A stretch of 64,000 nucleotides of DNA, taken from Flavobacterium sp. UBA6135. GTDB taxonomy: Bacteria; Bacteroidota; Bacteroidia; Flavobacteriales; Flavobacteriaceae. The DNA lies in assembly GCF_002428305.1 (NCBI RefSeq), contig NZ_DIVJ01000039.1:29599-93598 (forward strand). The letters are read 5' to 3'. Every line of letters begins with the position of its first letter. Position 1 is the first letter of the stretch. Made by a program: the position numbers and the translations under genes. Positions 27,969 to 36,434 of the stretch are shown piece after piece. The notes under the pieces were generated by a model. The model saw only the letters and a program-made list of their open reading frames with translations. It searched no databases and was not told where the DNA came from.

Positions 27969-27979
27969 AAAATGTACCC

Positions 27980-28009
27980 TAGCCGTTCAAGTTGAGCGGC
28001 TTTTTTTTT
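27980..28009 (+). terminator. Rho-independent terminator after the E1 gene
   Basis: AGCCGTTCAA pairs with TTGAGCGGCT (one G-U wobble) and is followed by nine T. It starts 12 bases after the stop codon. Confidence 0.88.
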
Positions 28010-28047
28010 AGTGTCACAAATAAAAAAAAGTGACTTTCAATTTTGAG

Positions 28048-28055
28048 TATCTTTG
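28048..28055 (+). promoter_or_regulatory. -7 box of the M23 gene, predicting a leaderless mRNA
   Basis: TATCTTTG ends 4 bases before the ATG at 28060. With usual Bacteroidota geometry transcription would begin at or within a base or two of the start codon. Confidence 0.55.
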
Positions 28056-28059
28056 TTGA

Positions 28060-28743
28060 ATGCAAAATTTAATTTCCCTTTTTGAAACTATTGAATCGGT
28101 TCAAGTTATTGACTCTTCTATTTCTTATACCGATTATTTACCCATTGATTTATCAATAAACAGTGCATTATTAGCCAATGGAAAGCCTGAAAACGCAAGT
28201 GATTATGAGCTTTTAATCAACAATTACCTGCAACAAAACAAGGCCAAAGTTGCTTTTGGTGGCTATTGTGAACATCGTGATTTGTATCAAAGAAGTACCG
28301 TTTTCAAGAACACAACTACTGACGAACGGAATATCCACATTGGTTTAGATTTATGGATTGCCGCCGGAACCAGTGTTTTAGCAGCTCTAGACGGAAAGGT
28401 TCACAGTTTTCAATACAATTCGAATTTTGGCGATTACGGACCCACCATTATTTTGGAACACGAGATAAATAATCAAAAATTTTATACGCTTTATGGTCAT
28501 CTTTCGTTAGAGAGTTTAGAAAATTTAAGAATTAATCAAGAATTTAAAAAAGGAACCATTATTGCAACATTGGGTGATGCAACTGTAAACGGAGATTATG
28601 CTCCCCATTTGCATTTTCAAATTATTAAGGATATTCAAAATTACAAAGGTGATTATCCCGGGGTTTGCAGCTCCAACGATTTGTCATTTTACAAAGAAAA
28701 TTGTCCTGATCCGAACTTGCTTTTAAAAATCAAAAAATACTAA
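28060..28743 (+). CDS. M23 family metallopeptidase without signal peptide
   Basis: A 227-aa LytM-type peptidase. The zinc motif HxxxD (HIGLD) lies at about 96-100, the G-x-Y-G strand pair (GDYGPTIILEH and YTLYGHLS) follows, and the HxH motif (PHLHFQ) is near residue 187. All zinc ligands are present, so it should cut peptidoglycan cross-bridges or related peptides. Unusually, the N-terminus (MQNLISLFETIESVQ) is not a signal peptide, and the -7 box immediately before the ATG rules out a longer start. It heads a three-gene overlapping unit with the next two genes. Confidence 0.86.
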   Translation: MQNLISLFETIESVQVIDSSISYTDYLPIDLSINSALLANGKPENASDYELLINNYLQQNKAKVAFGGYCEHRDLYQRSTVFKNTTTDERNIHIGLDLWIAAGTSVLAALDGKVHSFQYNSNFGDYGPTIILEHEINNQKFYTLYGHLSLESLENLRINQEFKKGTIIATLGDATVNGDYAPHLHFQIIKDIQNYKGDYPGVCSSNDLSFYKENCPDPNLLLKIKKY

Positions 28744-29216
28744 TGAGAAAAATAATTTTAATTTGTTTAATAGTAGTAATCAGTAGTTGTAAATCAACGA
28801 AGGGCGTTATGACTAAAAAAACTACTGACAAACCCAACTATGAAGTTTTAGCTGTCAGCGAGGTAAGTACGATTCAAAAAAACAGAACCTATGAATTAGG
28901 CAAACGCGTTTTAATGACATGTAATACTTCTGCTTTCAAACCTTTCAGTTCACAAGAAGCTACCAATGAAGTAATTACCAATATTACTAAAGAGAAAATT
29001 TCACTAACTTGTCACAACGTGCTGAGAGGTTTTGGCCAATTCAATGATATGAAATTGGTTGAAGTTATTCGGGACAACACAAACTCCATCACCATTTTCA
29101 GGTACCAATGTGACTATGAAAAAAAATACAGAATCAAAGAGCTTCGGGTTTCCATTAATGATGATAACAAAATAACTGCCATTAATTCAAAAGATTGGAA
29201 AGATGCATTCAACTAG
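28743..29216 (+). CDS. Small lipoprotein of unknown function
   Basis: A 157-aa protein with a lipoprotein signal (LIVVISSC, Cys about 16) followed by KSTKG. The mature part is a small alpha/beta domain with no motif I recognise. Its ATG overlaps the M23 stop (TAATG) and its 3' end overlaps the next gene by 14 bases, so all three are probably co-translated. The context suggests envelope or cell-wall work; this is inference. Confidence 0.7.
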   Translation: MRKIILICLIVVISSCKSTKGVMTKKTTDKPNYEVLAVSEVSTIQKNRTYELGKRVLMTCNTSAFKPFSSQEATNEVITNITKEKISLTCHNVLRGFGQFNDMKLVEVIRDNTNSITIFRYQCDYEKKYRIKELRVSINDDNKITAINSKDWKDAFN

Positions 29217-29673
29217 TGAACTTATCTCTGATTTTTATACGGCATTTCAACAATTGGATGCTAAAAAAATGGCTGCCTGCTACCATGAAGACGCAACGTT
29301 TGAAGATCCAGCATTTGGAAAATTGAATTATGAGGAAGTTTGTGCCATGTGGAAAATGCTTATTGAAAGAAGCAACGGACACTTAAAAATTGAATATTCT
29401 CAAATCGATGCTAACGATAATTATGGCTCTGTAAATTGGATAGCTAAATACAACTTCAGCAAAACCAATCGAAAAGTCAGAAATGTTATCAAGGCCAAAT
29501 TTGAATTTAAAAACGGATTAATCTATTGTCACAAAGATTGTTTTGATTTGTGGAAATGGAGTCAAATGGCGTTGGGTTGGAAAGGTTATTTGTTTGGTTG
29601 GACTTCCTTTATGAAACGAAAAATTCAATTGCAAGCGAAGAATTCTTTACAACAGTATCTCGCTAAAAATTAA
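29203..29673 (+). CDS. SnoaL/NTF2-like protein
   Basis: A 156-aa protein with the NTF2-like start pattern DFYTAFQQLDAKKMAACYHEDATFEDPAFG and a later WIAKYNFSKTNRKVRNVIKAKFEFKNG strand pair. Members form a cone-shaped pocket and include isomerases and ligand binders; the function is not predictable. It overlaps the upstream lipoprotein gene by 14 bases and converges with menC, the two 3' ends overlapping by 11 bases. Confidence 0.78.
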   Translation: MHSTSELISDFYTAFQQLDAKKMAACYHEDATFEDPAFGKLNYEEVCAMWKMLIERSNGHLKIEYSQIDANDNYGSVNWIAKYNFSKTNRKVRNVIKAKFEFKNGLIYCHKDCFDLWKWSQMALGWKGYLFGWTSFMKRKIQLQAKNSLQQYLAKN

Positions 29674-30706
29674 GTGCGTTGGTATTCCAATTTAATTTGT
29701 TGTTATATAGTAATTTTCCCTTTTCAACAACAAGCGGACAATCAAAATTATTAGTATATAAACCTCCCGTTCCTAAACCTTGAGGCAAAGAATTATTTTG
29801 CAAGAAGGTCCATTGAGCAATTGCGTTTAAACCAATGTTACTTTCTAAAGCCGAAGTAATCCACCAATCTATTTGAAGCGATTCTGCTATTTCAATCCAT
29901 TCTTTTGTTCCTCGAAAACCGCCTACCAAACTAGGCTTTAAAATGATAAACTGTGGTTTGATTTTAAGTAGCAATTGCCTCTTTTCTTCCTTCAGAAAAA
30001 CACCAATTAACTCCTCATCTAATGCTATTGGTAAAGGTGTAATTTTACACAGCTCTGCCATCCTGTCAGTATTGTTTTTTACAATAGGTTGCTCTATGCT
30101 ATGCAGCTTATAACCAGATAATTGCTTTAACTTATCTAAAGCTTCATCGGAAGAAAAAGCACCGTTTGCATCGACACGAATTTCTATCATTTTTTCGTCA
30201 AAATGTTGTCTGATAAAATGCAATAAACCCAATTCTTTTTCAAAATCAATAGCACCGATTTTCAATTTTATACAACGAAAACCTTGGACTAATTTTTCTT
30301 CAATTTGGGTTTTCATAAACGACTCCTCACCCATCCAAACCAAACCGTTTATTTCCATATTTTTATTTCCGGAAGTAAATTCAGATGGAAATAATTCAAA
30401 CGGATTTTTACCTTTTAACGACAAGAAAGCCATTTCAACACCAAATTGAATGGACGGAAATTCGATTAAATTATCTAAAAGTACCTCCACTCCCAAATGG
30501 CTATTTTGGCAAACCCATTGCAACTTTTCTTCATAATCGGGTCGGTCATCTATGCTTAAAGTTCTCAAAATTCCACATTCACCAATGCCTTTTTTACCCT
30601 CATTTTCAAGAATAATAAACCAGGTTTCTTTTTGGGTTAATACGCCTCTCGAAGTTCCGGAAGGTCTTTTGAAATTTAGAATGTATTTTTGATACGTAGC
30701 TTTCAA
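29663..30706 (-). CDS. menC: o-Succinylbenzoate synthase
   Basis: A 347-aa enolase-superfamily enzyme that dehydrates SHCHC to o-succinylbenzoate in menaquinone synthesis. It has the lysine pair in CIKLKIGA (about 143-150), the metal ligands RVDANGAFS, SIEQP and ALDEEL, and the second catalytic lysine in ILKPSLVGGF. It is the last gene of the menB-bPH-bPH-menA-UPF0173-menC operon and starts 6 bases after UPF0173. Operon context fixes the OSB synthase role within this functionally varied superfamily. Confidence 0.88.
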   Translation of the reverse strand: MKATYQKYILNFKRPSGTSRGVLTQKETWFIILENEGKKGIGECGILRTLSIDDRPDYEEKLQWVCQNSHLGVEVLLDNLIEFPSIQFGVEMAFLSLKGKNPFELFPSEFTSGNKNMEINGLVWMGEESFMKTQIEEKLVQGFRCIKLKIGAIDFEKELGLLHFIRQHFDEKMIEIRVDANGAFSSDEALDKLKQLSGYKLHSIEQPIVKNNTDRMAELCKITPLPIALDEELIGVFLKEEKRQLLLKIKPQFIILKPSLVGGFRGTKEWIEIAESLQIDWWITSALESNIGLNAIAQWTFLQNNSLPQGLGTGGLYTNNFDCPLVVEKGKLLYNNKLNWNTNALNF

Positions 30707-30712
30707 ACGAAT

Positions 30713-31390
30713 TTACAATTCAATAAAATCACCAATTTCTAACAACATCAAATCTTTTCCTTTTTCAAAGAATTTCTTGATCGCCTCTTCATGATTAATT
30801 TCGATGTAACCAAAAGTATCATAGTGAACCCCTAAAATTTTATCGCAAGCCACAAAATCAGAAGCTAGAATGGCATCTTCCACATCCATGGTGAAATTAC
30901 TTCCAATTGGAAAAATGGCAAGATCTAATTTAGTTCGCATCGGAATTAACTTCATATCATAAGTTAGGGCCGTGTCACCGGAAATGTAAATATTTTTATG
31001 TTCGCCTTCAATTACAAAACCACCTGGATTTCCACCATAACTTCCGTCGGGAAACGAACTTGAGTGAATGGCATTGACATATTTTACAGAGCCAAAATCA
31101 AATTGCCAACTTCCACCAATATTCATTGGATGGTTTTGAAAGCCTTTATTCCCATAATAGGTTGCAATTTCCCAGTTGGAAACGATAACCGCATTGGTAC
31201 GTTTTGTAATAGCTTCCACATCTAAAATATGGTCTTGGTGAGCATGTGTTAACAGTATATAATCTGCTTTTAGGGTATTGATATCAACATGAGTTGCTTT
31301 TGGATTTCCACTGATAAATGGGTCAATCAACAGGTGTTTTCCTTTTACTTCAATTCCGATAGAAGCGTGTCCGTAGAATGTAATTTTCAT
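30713..31390 (-). CDS. UPF0173-type metallo-beta-lactamase fold hydrolase
   Basis: A 225-aa metal-dependent hydrolase. It has the MBL motif THAHQDH (about 49-55), an N-terminal FYGHASIGIE segment, SGDTAL (about 140) and a C-terminal GVHYDTFGYIEI segment, all typical of UPF0173/UlaG-like proteins. The substrate is unknown. It sits inside the menaquinone operon between menA and menC (15- and 6-base gaps); an unassigned hydrolytic step such as DHNA-CoA thioesterase is tempting but not supported by fold alone. Confidence 0.85.
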   Translation of the reverse strand: MKITFYGHASIGIEVKGKHLLIDPFISGNPKATHVDINTLKADYILLTHAHQDHILDVEAITKRTNAVIVSNWEIATYYGNKGFQNHPMNIGGSWQFDFGSVKYVNAIHSSSFPDGSYGGNPGGFVIEGEHKNIYISGDTALTYDMKLIPMRTKLDLAIFPIGSNFTMDVEDAILASDFVACDKILGVHYDTFGYIEINHEEAIKKFFEKGKDLMLLEIGDFIEL

Positions 31391-31405
31391 AGCTACTAAT
31401 TTGTG

Positions 31406-32347
31406 TTATACAATTAAATCTGAAATAAAATAAATTAAACATAACGACAGCAACAGTGAAAGTAAAAATGTTGCAATGGCCAAACGTTTCAATTCCGGAT
31501 CAAGATCTCTGGGGTTGCTTGTTCTCTTAACTCGAAGTAAATGAATGATTAAGGGTAAAAAAACAACCACATACAAAAATTGATCAATGGCAAAGTTCTT
31601 TATAAATCCGAATGAAAGGGTCAAAAGCATTGCCGTAATCACCAAAAAATAGTGGTATTGTTTTGCTTTTGCTCCGCCCATTTTTACCACGATTGTATTT
31701 TTCCCGGATTTTCTGTCTGATTCTTCATCTCGCATGTTATTGAGATTTAAAACCCCCATACTCAAAAAACCAATGGCTACGGCTGGCAACAATAAGTATA
31801 AATCAAATTCTTTGGCAAACATAAAATAAGAACCGTAGGTGCTGACCAAACCAAAAAATATAAAAACAAAAATATCGCCATACCCTTTATATCCATAAGC
31901 CTCTTTGCCAACAGTATATCGTATGGCGGAAGCAATTGCAATAATTCCCAAAAGAATAAAAAATACGGAATAATAGAAATATTTAAACTCGAAAGCCGAA
32001 TAAATCAACAACAACGCAGAAATGAACGTCAAAATTGCTGTGATTATTATGGCTTTTTTCATGGCAAGTGGCGAAATAACGCCGCTTTGAATCGCTCTTT
32101 TGGGTCCGATTCTATCCTCATTATCTGTACCTTTTACACCATCGCCATAATCATTTGCAAAATTGGAAAGCACTTGCAAACCAATCGTGGTTAAAATTAG
32201 AAGTCCGAATATTTTCCAACTAAAAACTTGTGTAGGTGTCAATATTTCTTGCGTAGGACGCGACAAGGCATAAAAACTTCCTACTAATATTCCCGAAACC
32301 GAAAGCGGTAATGTTCTAAGACGTGCTGCTTCAACCCAATGTTTCAT
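31406..32347 (-). CDS. menA: 1,4-Dihydroxy-2-naphthoate prenyltransferase
   Basis: A 313-aa UbiA-superfamily membrane protein with about eight to nine helices. The first Asp-rich motif is NFANDYGDGVKGTDNEDR (about 62-79) and the second is NNMRDEESDRKSGKNT (about 202-217). The N-terminal WVEAARLRTLPLSVSGILVG is characteristic of MenA. It attaches the isoprenoid tail to DHNA, giving demethylmenaquinone. It sits in the menaquinone operon downstream of the second bPH gene. Confidence 0.93.
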   Translation of the reverse strand: MKHWVEAARLRTLPLSVSGILVGSFYALSRPTQEILTPTQVFSWKIFGLLILTTIGLQVLSNFANDYGDGVKGTDNEDRIGPKRAIQSGVISPLAMKKAIIITAILTFISALLLIYSAFEFKYFYYSVFFILLGIIAIASAIRYTVGKEAYGYKGYGDIFVFIFFGLVSTYGSYFMFAKEFDLYLLLPAVAIGFLSMGVLNLNNMRDEESDRKSGKNTIVVKMGGAKAKQYHYFLVITAMLLTLSFGFIKNFAIDQFLYVVVFLPLIIHLLRVKRTSNPRDLDPELKRLAIATFLLSLLLSLCLIYFISDLIV

Positions 32348-32371
32348 TTCAATTCAATTTATTTTATAAAA

Positions 32372-33868
32372 TTACATCCATTTTTTAGAACTACGTTCTA
32401 CTTCAACCAACCAATAATTAATCCAATTTTTTAGTTTGGAATACTTTGCAAATTTAAATCCAACATCGCCGGCGGCGGTATGAAAAGTAATGTGAGCCAC
32501 ATCTGCCTTTTTGTGCCAAAAATATTGCTTTGTTGTTATCCCTTGAATTTTATAAACTTCCAAAAATTGATGTTGTACTTCCCAAGCATTTCTTTTCAAC
32601 TCAATAAAATCGGCGTTTACATACATTCTATAGTTTCTAAACTTAAACCAAAGCACTGTGCCAACAAACACTAAATATACTAAAATTAAAGGAAAATAGA
32701 ACTGTATTTCCGGCAAAACAAACAATCCTAGAATAAGCACTGCTGCTATAGGAACAACAATCGTTAGGATTACCGCTTTTAGTAAATATCGAAAATTTGG
32801 GGTAAGTACCTCTTTCTCCTTAGTCATTTTCCCGTAAATCATGGTCATGATGTTATTGCGTTCAGCGTCTGAACAACCCGGAATTTCGATAGTTCCTTTT
32901 TTTGTATTTTCTTGTTCAAATCCGTCATTTGATGAAGCTTGATTGAGTTCCATCGTAAATAAATTTAATTTCTTTTGAAAGAAATTTTGTGAAAACAATG
33001 CCGATTGTACTTTTATCGGTTTTAATAACGTGTTCTTTTTGGCAATTAATCCATGACTTACAACCAACGATTCATTTTGTTTTTTTATTTGATAATCAAA
33101 ATATTTAAAAACAATTCTGCCCACATTCAAAGTTATTACCACAAACAAAATCAATAAAATGATAAATGAAAGTGAAAAATAAGCAATGCTCTGATCAATA
33201 TAACCTTCAACTTCTTGTTCGTCAACTTCAAATGTTTCTTTGAAATCATAAATACCATTATACATTGTGCCAAAAAAACCAATGATTAGAGCGATACTTC
33301 TACCATAATTGGAAGTAAAACCTACTTTTATTAGCGTGAGTAAATTGATTTTTAAAATTGAATCTTCCGCAAAATCTGTAGCAACTTCATTTGTTTTCGT
33401 TTTCTCTGAAGCAACCAATAATTCTTTTAGGTAATTGGCCATTTTAAAATCAATAGCTCGAATGCTCACCTCTTTTTTTGTGCTTCCGGCCGTATCGATA
33501 TCTAAACTGTAAACCCCTACCATTTTTTGAATTAGGGATTGATTGATATTTACTTGCTGGATTTTATTAAGTTGCAACGTCACTTTATTCTTTGAAAAAA
33601 TTCCTTCTTGAATCACAAATTCTTGTCGTTTGGAATCAAGATAAAAAGTAAAATTTATATATTTCAGATAAGCAATAACGCCAATAACAACCAACACTAG
33701 AACAAGAAAACCAAAAACCACAAAAATTTTGGTCCAATCCATTTTATACAAAACCAACAACAAAGGAGCCCATAAACCTCTGATGATACCTTGTAGCGTA
33801 TCGGCAAACATTATGGCAATTCCTTTAATGGATTGTCTTTGAGGTTGGCTAAAATCGCAGGTTTCCAT
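32372..33868 (-). CDS. Membrane protein with repeated bacterial PH domains (YdbT-like)
   Basis: A 498-aa membrane protein. Pairs of transmembrane helices (about 28-68, 185-250, 360-400) alternate with three bPH_2-like beta domains, each opening with a strand such as YLDSKRQEFVIQEGIFSKNKVTLQLNKIQQVNI. The pattern matches YdbT-type proteins. It is encoded 3 bases after its shorter partner, as in ydbS-ydbT pairs elsewhere. The biochemical role is not established; membrane or lipid association is likely. It is placed inside the menaquinone operon. Confidence 0.8.
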   Translation of the reverse strand: METCDFSQPQRQSIKGIAIMFADTLQGIIRGLWAPLLLVLYKMDWTKIFVVFGFLVLVLVVIGVIAYLKYINFTFYLDSKRQEFVIQEGIFSKNKVTLQLNKIQQVNINQSLIQKMVGVYSLDIDTAGSTKKEVSIRAIDFKMANYLKELLVASEKTKTNEVATDFAEDSILKINLLTLIKVGFTSNYGRSIALIIGFFGTMYNGIYDFKETFEVDEQEVEGYIDQSIAYFSLSFIILLILFVVITLNVGRIVFKYFDYQIKKQNESLVVSHGLIAKKNTLLKPIKVQSALFSQNFFQKKLNLFTMELNQASSNDGFEQENTKKGTIEIPGCSDAERNNIMTMIYGKMTKEKEVLTPNFRYLLKAVILTIVVPIAAVLILGLFVLPEIQFYFPLILVYLVFVGTVLWFKFRNYRMYVNADFIELKRNAWEVQHQFLEVYKIQGITTKQYFWHKKADVAHITFHTAAGDVGFKFAKYSKLKNWINYWLVEVERSSKKWM

Positions 33869-33871
33869 CAG

Positions 33872-34471
33872 TTATAAGTTGGATTCATCGGTTGTTTTAG
33901 AATCATCTGACTCCAAGGTAGTTTCAGGAAGTTGTACTTCTTCATCTGGTGTTTCTACTTCTTCATTTTCAATTAATCCCAACAAATATGTTTTGATACT
34001 TTCTGCTTGTTGTTTTGGCAATCCCGAAATATGTAAATCGCTACTGCTTCCTCCGGCTGTATAAATTTGCAATTCGCTCAAATCATACATTCTGGAAAAA
34101 ACACCTTCGTGTAATGCCACATGTTGAATTCGATTGAATGGAATTATGGTTGTTGTAGTGGCTAAAATTCCTTTTCTAAAGATGACATCTCTTTCCCTAA
34201 CGGCATAGCCTTTCTTTTTAAAAGCTATAGTTGTTAACCAAAATAGCAATCCAATAACGAGAATTTTAGCTGCCGCCAAAGGAAGTATATAATCTCGTGA
34301 ATCATCATTAAACAATAATAATGCAAAAAACCCTAAAGTTAAAATGACTGAAAAAATGGCGTTACCAATATAAACTACATTTAAATAGTCTTTATGAAGT
34401 GGTGTAAATACAACCTCTTCCCATTTAGGTAAATCTTCAAAATTGATCTGCTTGTTTGTAAAATTTTCCAA
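33872..34471 (-). CDS. Small bacterial PH-domain membrane protein (YdbS-like)
   Basis: A 199-aa protein with two transmembrane helices (about 33-85), one bPH_2 domain (about 90-165, RERDVIFRKGILATTTTIIPFNRIQHVAL) and an acidic Ser/Thr/Glu-rich tail. It is the short partner of the 498-aa bPH protein immediately downstream (3-base gap) and starts 21 bases after menB. The pair probably forms a complex. Confidence 0.8.
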   Translation of the reverse strand: MENFTNKQINFEDLPKWEEVVFTPLHKDYLNVVYIGNAIFSVILTLGFFALLLFNDDSRDYILPLAAAKILVIGLLFWLTTIAFKKKGYAVRERDVIFRKGILATTTTIIPFNRIQHVALHEGVFSRMYDLSELQIYTAGGSSSDLHISGLPKQQAESIKTYLLGLIENEEVETPDEEVQLPETTLESDDSKTTDESNL

Positions 34472-34492
34472 TTTATAATGTTGTAAAATTGA

Positions 34493-35332
34493 TTATGGAA
34501 TCCATTTTTTCTCAAAATTAGGTTTACGCTTTTCCAGAAAAGCATTTCTTCCTTCTTTTGCTTCGTCAGTCATATACGCTAGTCGGGTTGCTTCACCGGC
34601 AAAAACCTGTTGTCCCACCATGCCGTCATCTGTAAGATTCATAGCAAATTTCAACATTTTGATTGACGTTGGCGATTTGGCTAAAATCTCTTGAGCCCAT
34701 TCATAAGCCGTATTTTCTAATTCATCATGAGGAATAACTGCATTAACCATTCCCATATCAAAAGCTTCTTGTGCGGAATAATTTCTACCTAAAAAGAAAA
34801 TTTCTCTGGCTTTTTTTTGGCCCACCATTTTGGCTAAATAGGCAGAACCATAACCGCCATCAAAACTCGTTACATCGGCATCTGTTTGTTTAAAAATAGC
34901 GTGTTCTTTACTGGCTAAAGTCAAATCGCAAACCACATGCAAACTGTGTCCGCCACCCACTGCCCAACCGGGAACAACAGCAATAACCGCTTTTGGCATA
35001 AAACGAATCAACCGTTGTACTTCCAAAATATTCAATCGATGCATACCGTCTTCACCCACATAACCTTGATGACCTCTGGCTTTTTGATCGCCACCGCTAC
35101 AAAAAGAATATACCCCATCTTTGGAAGAAGGTCCTTCTGCTGAAAGTAAAACCACACCAATTGAGGTGTCTTCTTGAGCATCATAAAAGGCTTGGTATAA
35201 TTCGGCCGTGGTTTTGGGTCTAAAAGCATTTCTAACATCCGGTCTGTTAAAAGCGATTCGGGCTACCCCATTACATTTTTTATAGGTGATATCTTCAAAT
35301 TCTTTTGCTGTTTTCCAATCAATTTGTGACAT
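34493..35332 (-). CDS. menB: 1,4-Dihydroxy-2-naphthoyl-CoA synthase
   Basis: A 279-aa crotonase-fold enzyme that cyclises OSB-CoA to DHNA-CoA. It has RIAFNRPDVRNAFRPKT (about 25-41), the oxyanion-hole segment FCSGGDQKARG (about 77-87), VVPGWAVGGGHSLH (about 119-132) and the MenB-typical QTDADVTSFDGGYGSAYLA with its Asp/Ser pair. It leads the minus-strand menaquinone operon, with a weak TATTTTTA box at 35351-35358. Confidence 0.95.
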   Translation of the reverse strand: MSQIDWKTAKEFEDITYKKCNGVARIAFNRPDVRNAFRPKTTAELYQAFYDAQEDTSIGVVLLSAEGPSSKDGVYSFCSGGDQKARGHQGYVGEDGMHRLNILEVQRLIRFMPKAVIAVVPGWAVGGGHSLHVVCDLTLASKEHAIFKQTDADVTSFDGGYGSAYLAKMVGQKKAREIFFLGRNYSAQEAFDMGMVNAVIPHDELENTAYEWAQEILAKSPTSIKMLKFAMNLTDDGMVGQQVFAGEATRLAYMTDEAKEGRNAFLEKRKPNFEKKWIP

Positions 35333-35350
35333 AACGATTCAATTTTTACG

Positions 35351-35367
35351 TAAAAATAGTACTTTTA
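35351..35367. promoter_or_regulatory. Back-to-back -7 candidates for menB and the 175-aa gene
   Basis: On the minus strand TATTTTTA (35351-35358) faces menB; on the plus strand TACTTTTA (35360-35367) faces the gene at 35393. Both differ from TAnnTTTG only in the last base. No -33 elements are evident. Confidence 0.35.
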
Positions 35368-35392
35368 GCCATTTAAATAAAACTATTTCCAT

Positions 35393-35920
35393 ATGAAAAA
35401 GAAACTGACAATTTTAAGTGTTTTATTACTAGCCTTTTATAGTTACAGTCAACATATAAAAACACCCACATTTGAAATTTCCTTTCCGTTAGAACCGAAA
35501 TTTGAAGAAGTTACAACCGAAACAGATGCGGGCGATTCAACTATAAAAATGTATCAACTACGGCACCTAAATTCTATGATTTTAATGATGGAAGGCACCA
35601 TTGATGAGGAATATGATTTTGAAAGTATAGAAGAAGTTACAAAAGCATCATTACAAGGAGCGAGAAATGGCAGCAATGACAATTTAGCCTTGCAATTGGG
35701 TACAAAAGCAACAAACACCAGTGAAGTATTTTATCAATATAAAGATAAAATCTTGGCTCTGAAATCAAGTGATGTTATCGGACCATTTTTTGGAAATACG
35801 TTTGCTACCATTTTTCAAAATAAAATGTACAGCATTATGGTTTTTAGTCAAACTAATGAGGAAGGAACCACGCTTTATAACAATTTACTGGATTCTTTTA
35901 AGTTAGTACATTTAAAATAA
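35393..35920 (+). CDS. Secreted hypothetical protein, 175 aa
   Basis: It has an SPI signal (about 1-19, ending YSYSQ) and a mature part of alternating strands and helices (YQLRHLNSMILMMEGTIDEEYDF, then GPFFGNTFATIFQNKMYSIMVFSQ). I recognise no family motif. It is probably periplasmic. A small bPH membrane protein gene follows 11 bases later, probably in the same transcript. Confidence 0.65.
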   Translation: MKKKLTILSVLLLAFYSYSQHIKTPTFEISFPLEPKFEEVTTETDAGDSTIKMYQLRHLNSMILMMEGTIDEEYDFESIEEVTKASLQGARNGSNDNLALQLGTKATNTSEVFYQYKDKILALKSSDVIGPFFGNTFATIFQNKMYSIMVFSQTNEEGTTLYNNLLDSFKLVHLK

Positions 35921-35931
35921 CAGCCTTTTTT

Positions 35932-36372
35932 ATGACTACAATATTCAAATCCTCCATTCATTATTTGACCGGAATTTTACTGACCGTAATGGGTGCTTTT
36001 TTAATTTTACTTGCCTTATTTGTTTTGTTTTTTGAAGATTTAATTGTAGAAACAATTATTGTGTCTTCGCTTTTACTTATTGTGGGAATACTTTGTTTTT
36101 GGATTTTGTTAGATACCAAGTATAAAATCGACAACACACATGTTTATTATGTTTCAGGTCCTATTCGAGGAAAAATTGAAATTGCTTCCATCCGAAAGAT
36201 TGAATACCAAAAAGGTTGGTATAACAAAAGTTTTTTAAAACCTACTTTAGATTTTAACGGTATATATCTCTATTACAATAAATTTGATGACATATGTATT
36301 TCGCCTCAAAATCGTGTCGAATTTGTTAACTACTTGTTGACAATTAATCCTAATATTGTTATAATTGAATAG
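35932..36372 (+). CDS. Small PH-like-domain membrane protein, 146 aa
   Basis: Two transmembrane helices (about 12-33 and 40-62) precede a C-terminal beta-rich domain (YKIDNTHVYYVSGPIRGKIEIASIRKIEYQ) of the PH_6/DUF1200 type common in Flavobacteria. The function is unknown. It lies 11 bases after the secreted hypothetical gene. It is a third bPH-like membrane protein within 4 kb, but in a separate transcription unit from the menaquinone operon. Confidence 0.7.
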   Translation: MTTIFKSSIHYLTGILLTVMGAFLILLALFVLFFEDLIVETIIVSSLLLIVGILCFWILLDTKYKIDNTHVYYVSGPIRGKIEIASIRKIEYQKGWYNKSFLKPTLDFNGIYLYYNKFDDICISPQNRVEFVNYLLTINPNIVIIE

Positions 36373-36434
36373 GGTTACTAACTTAAAAAAATTAGATTTG
36401 TATATCCAAAATCGATTTAATCAATTTTTTTGAC

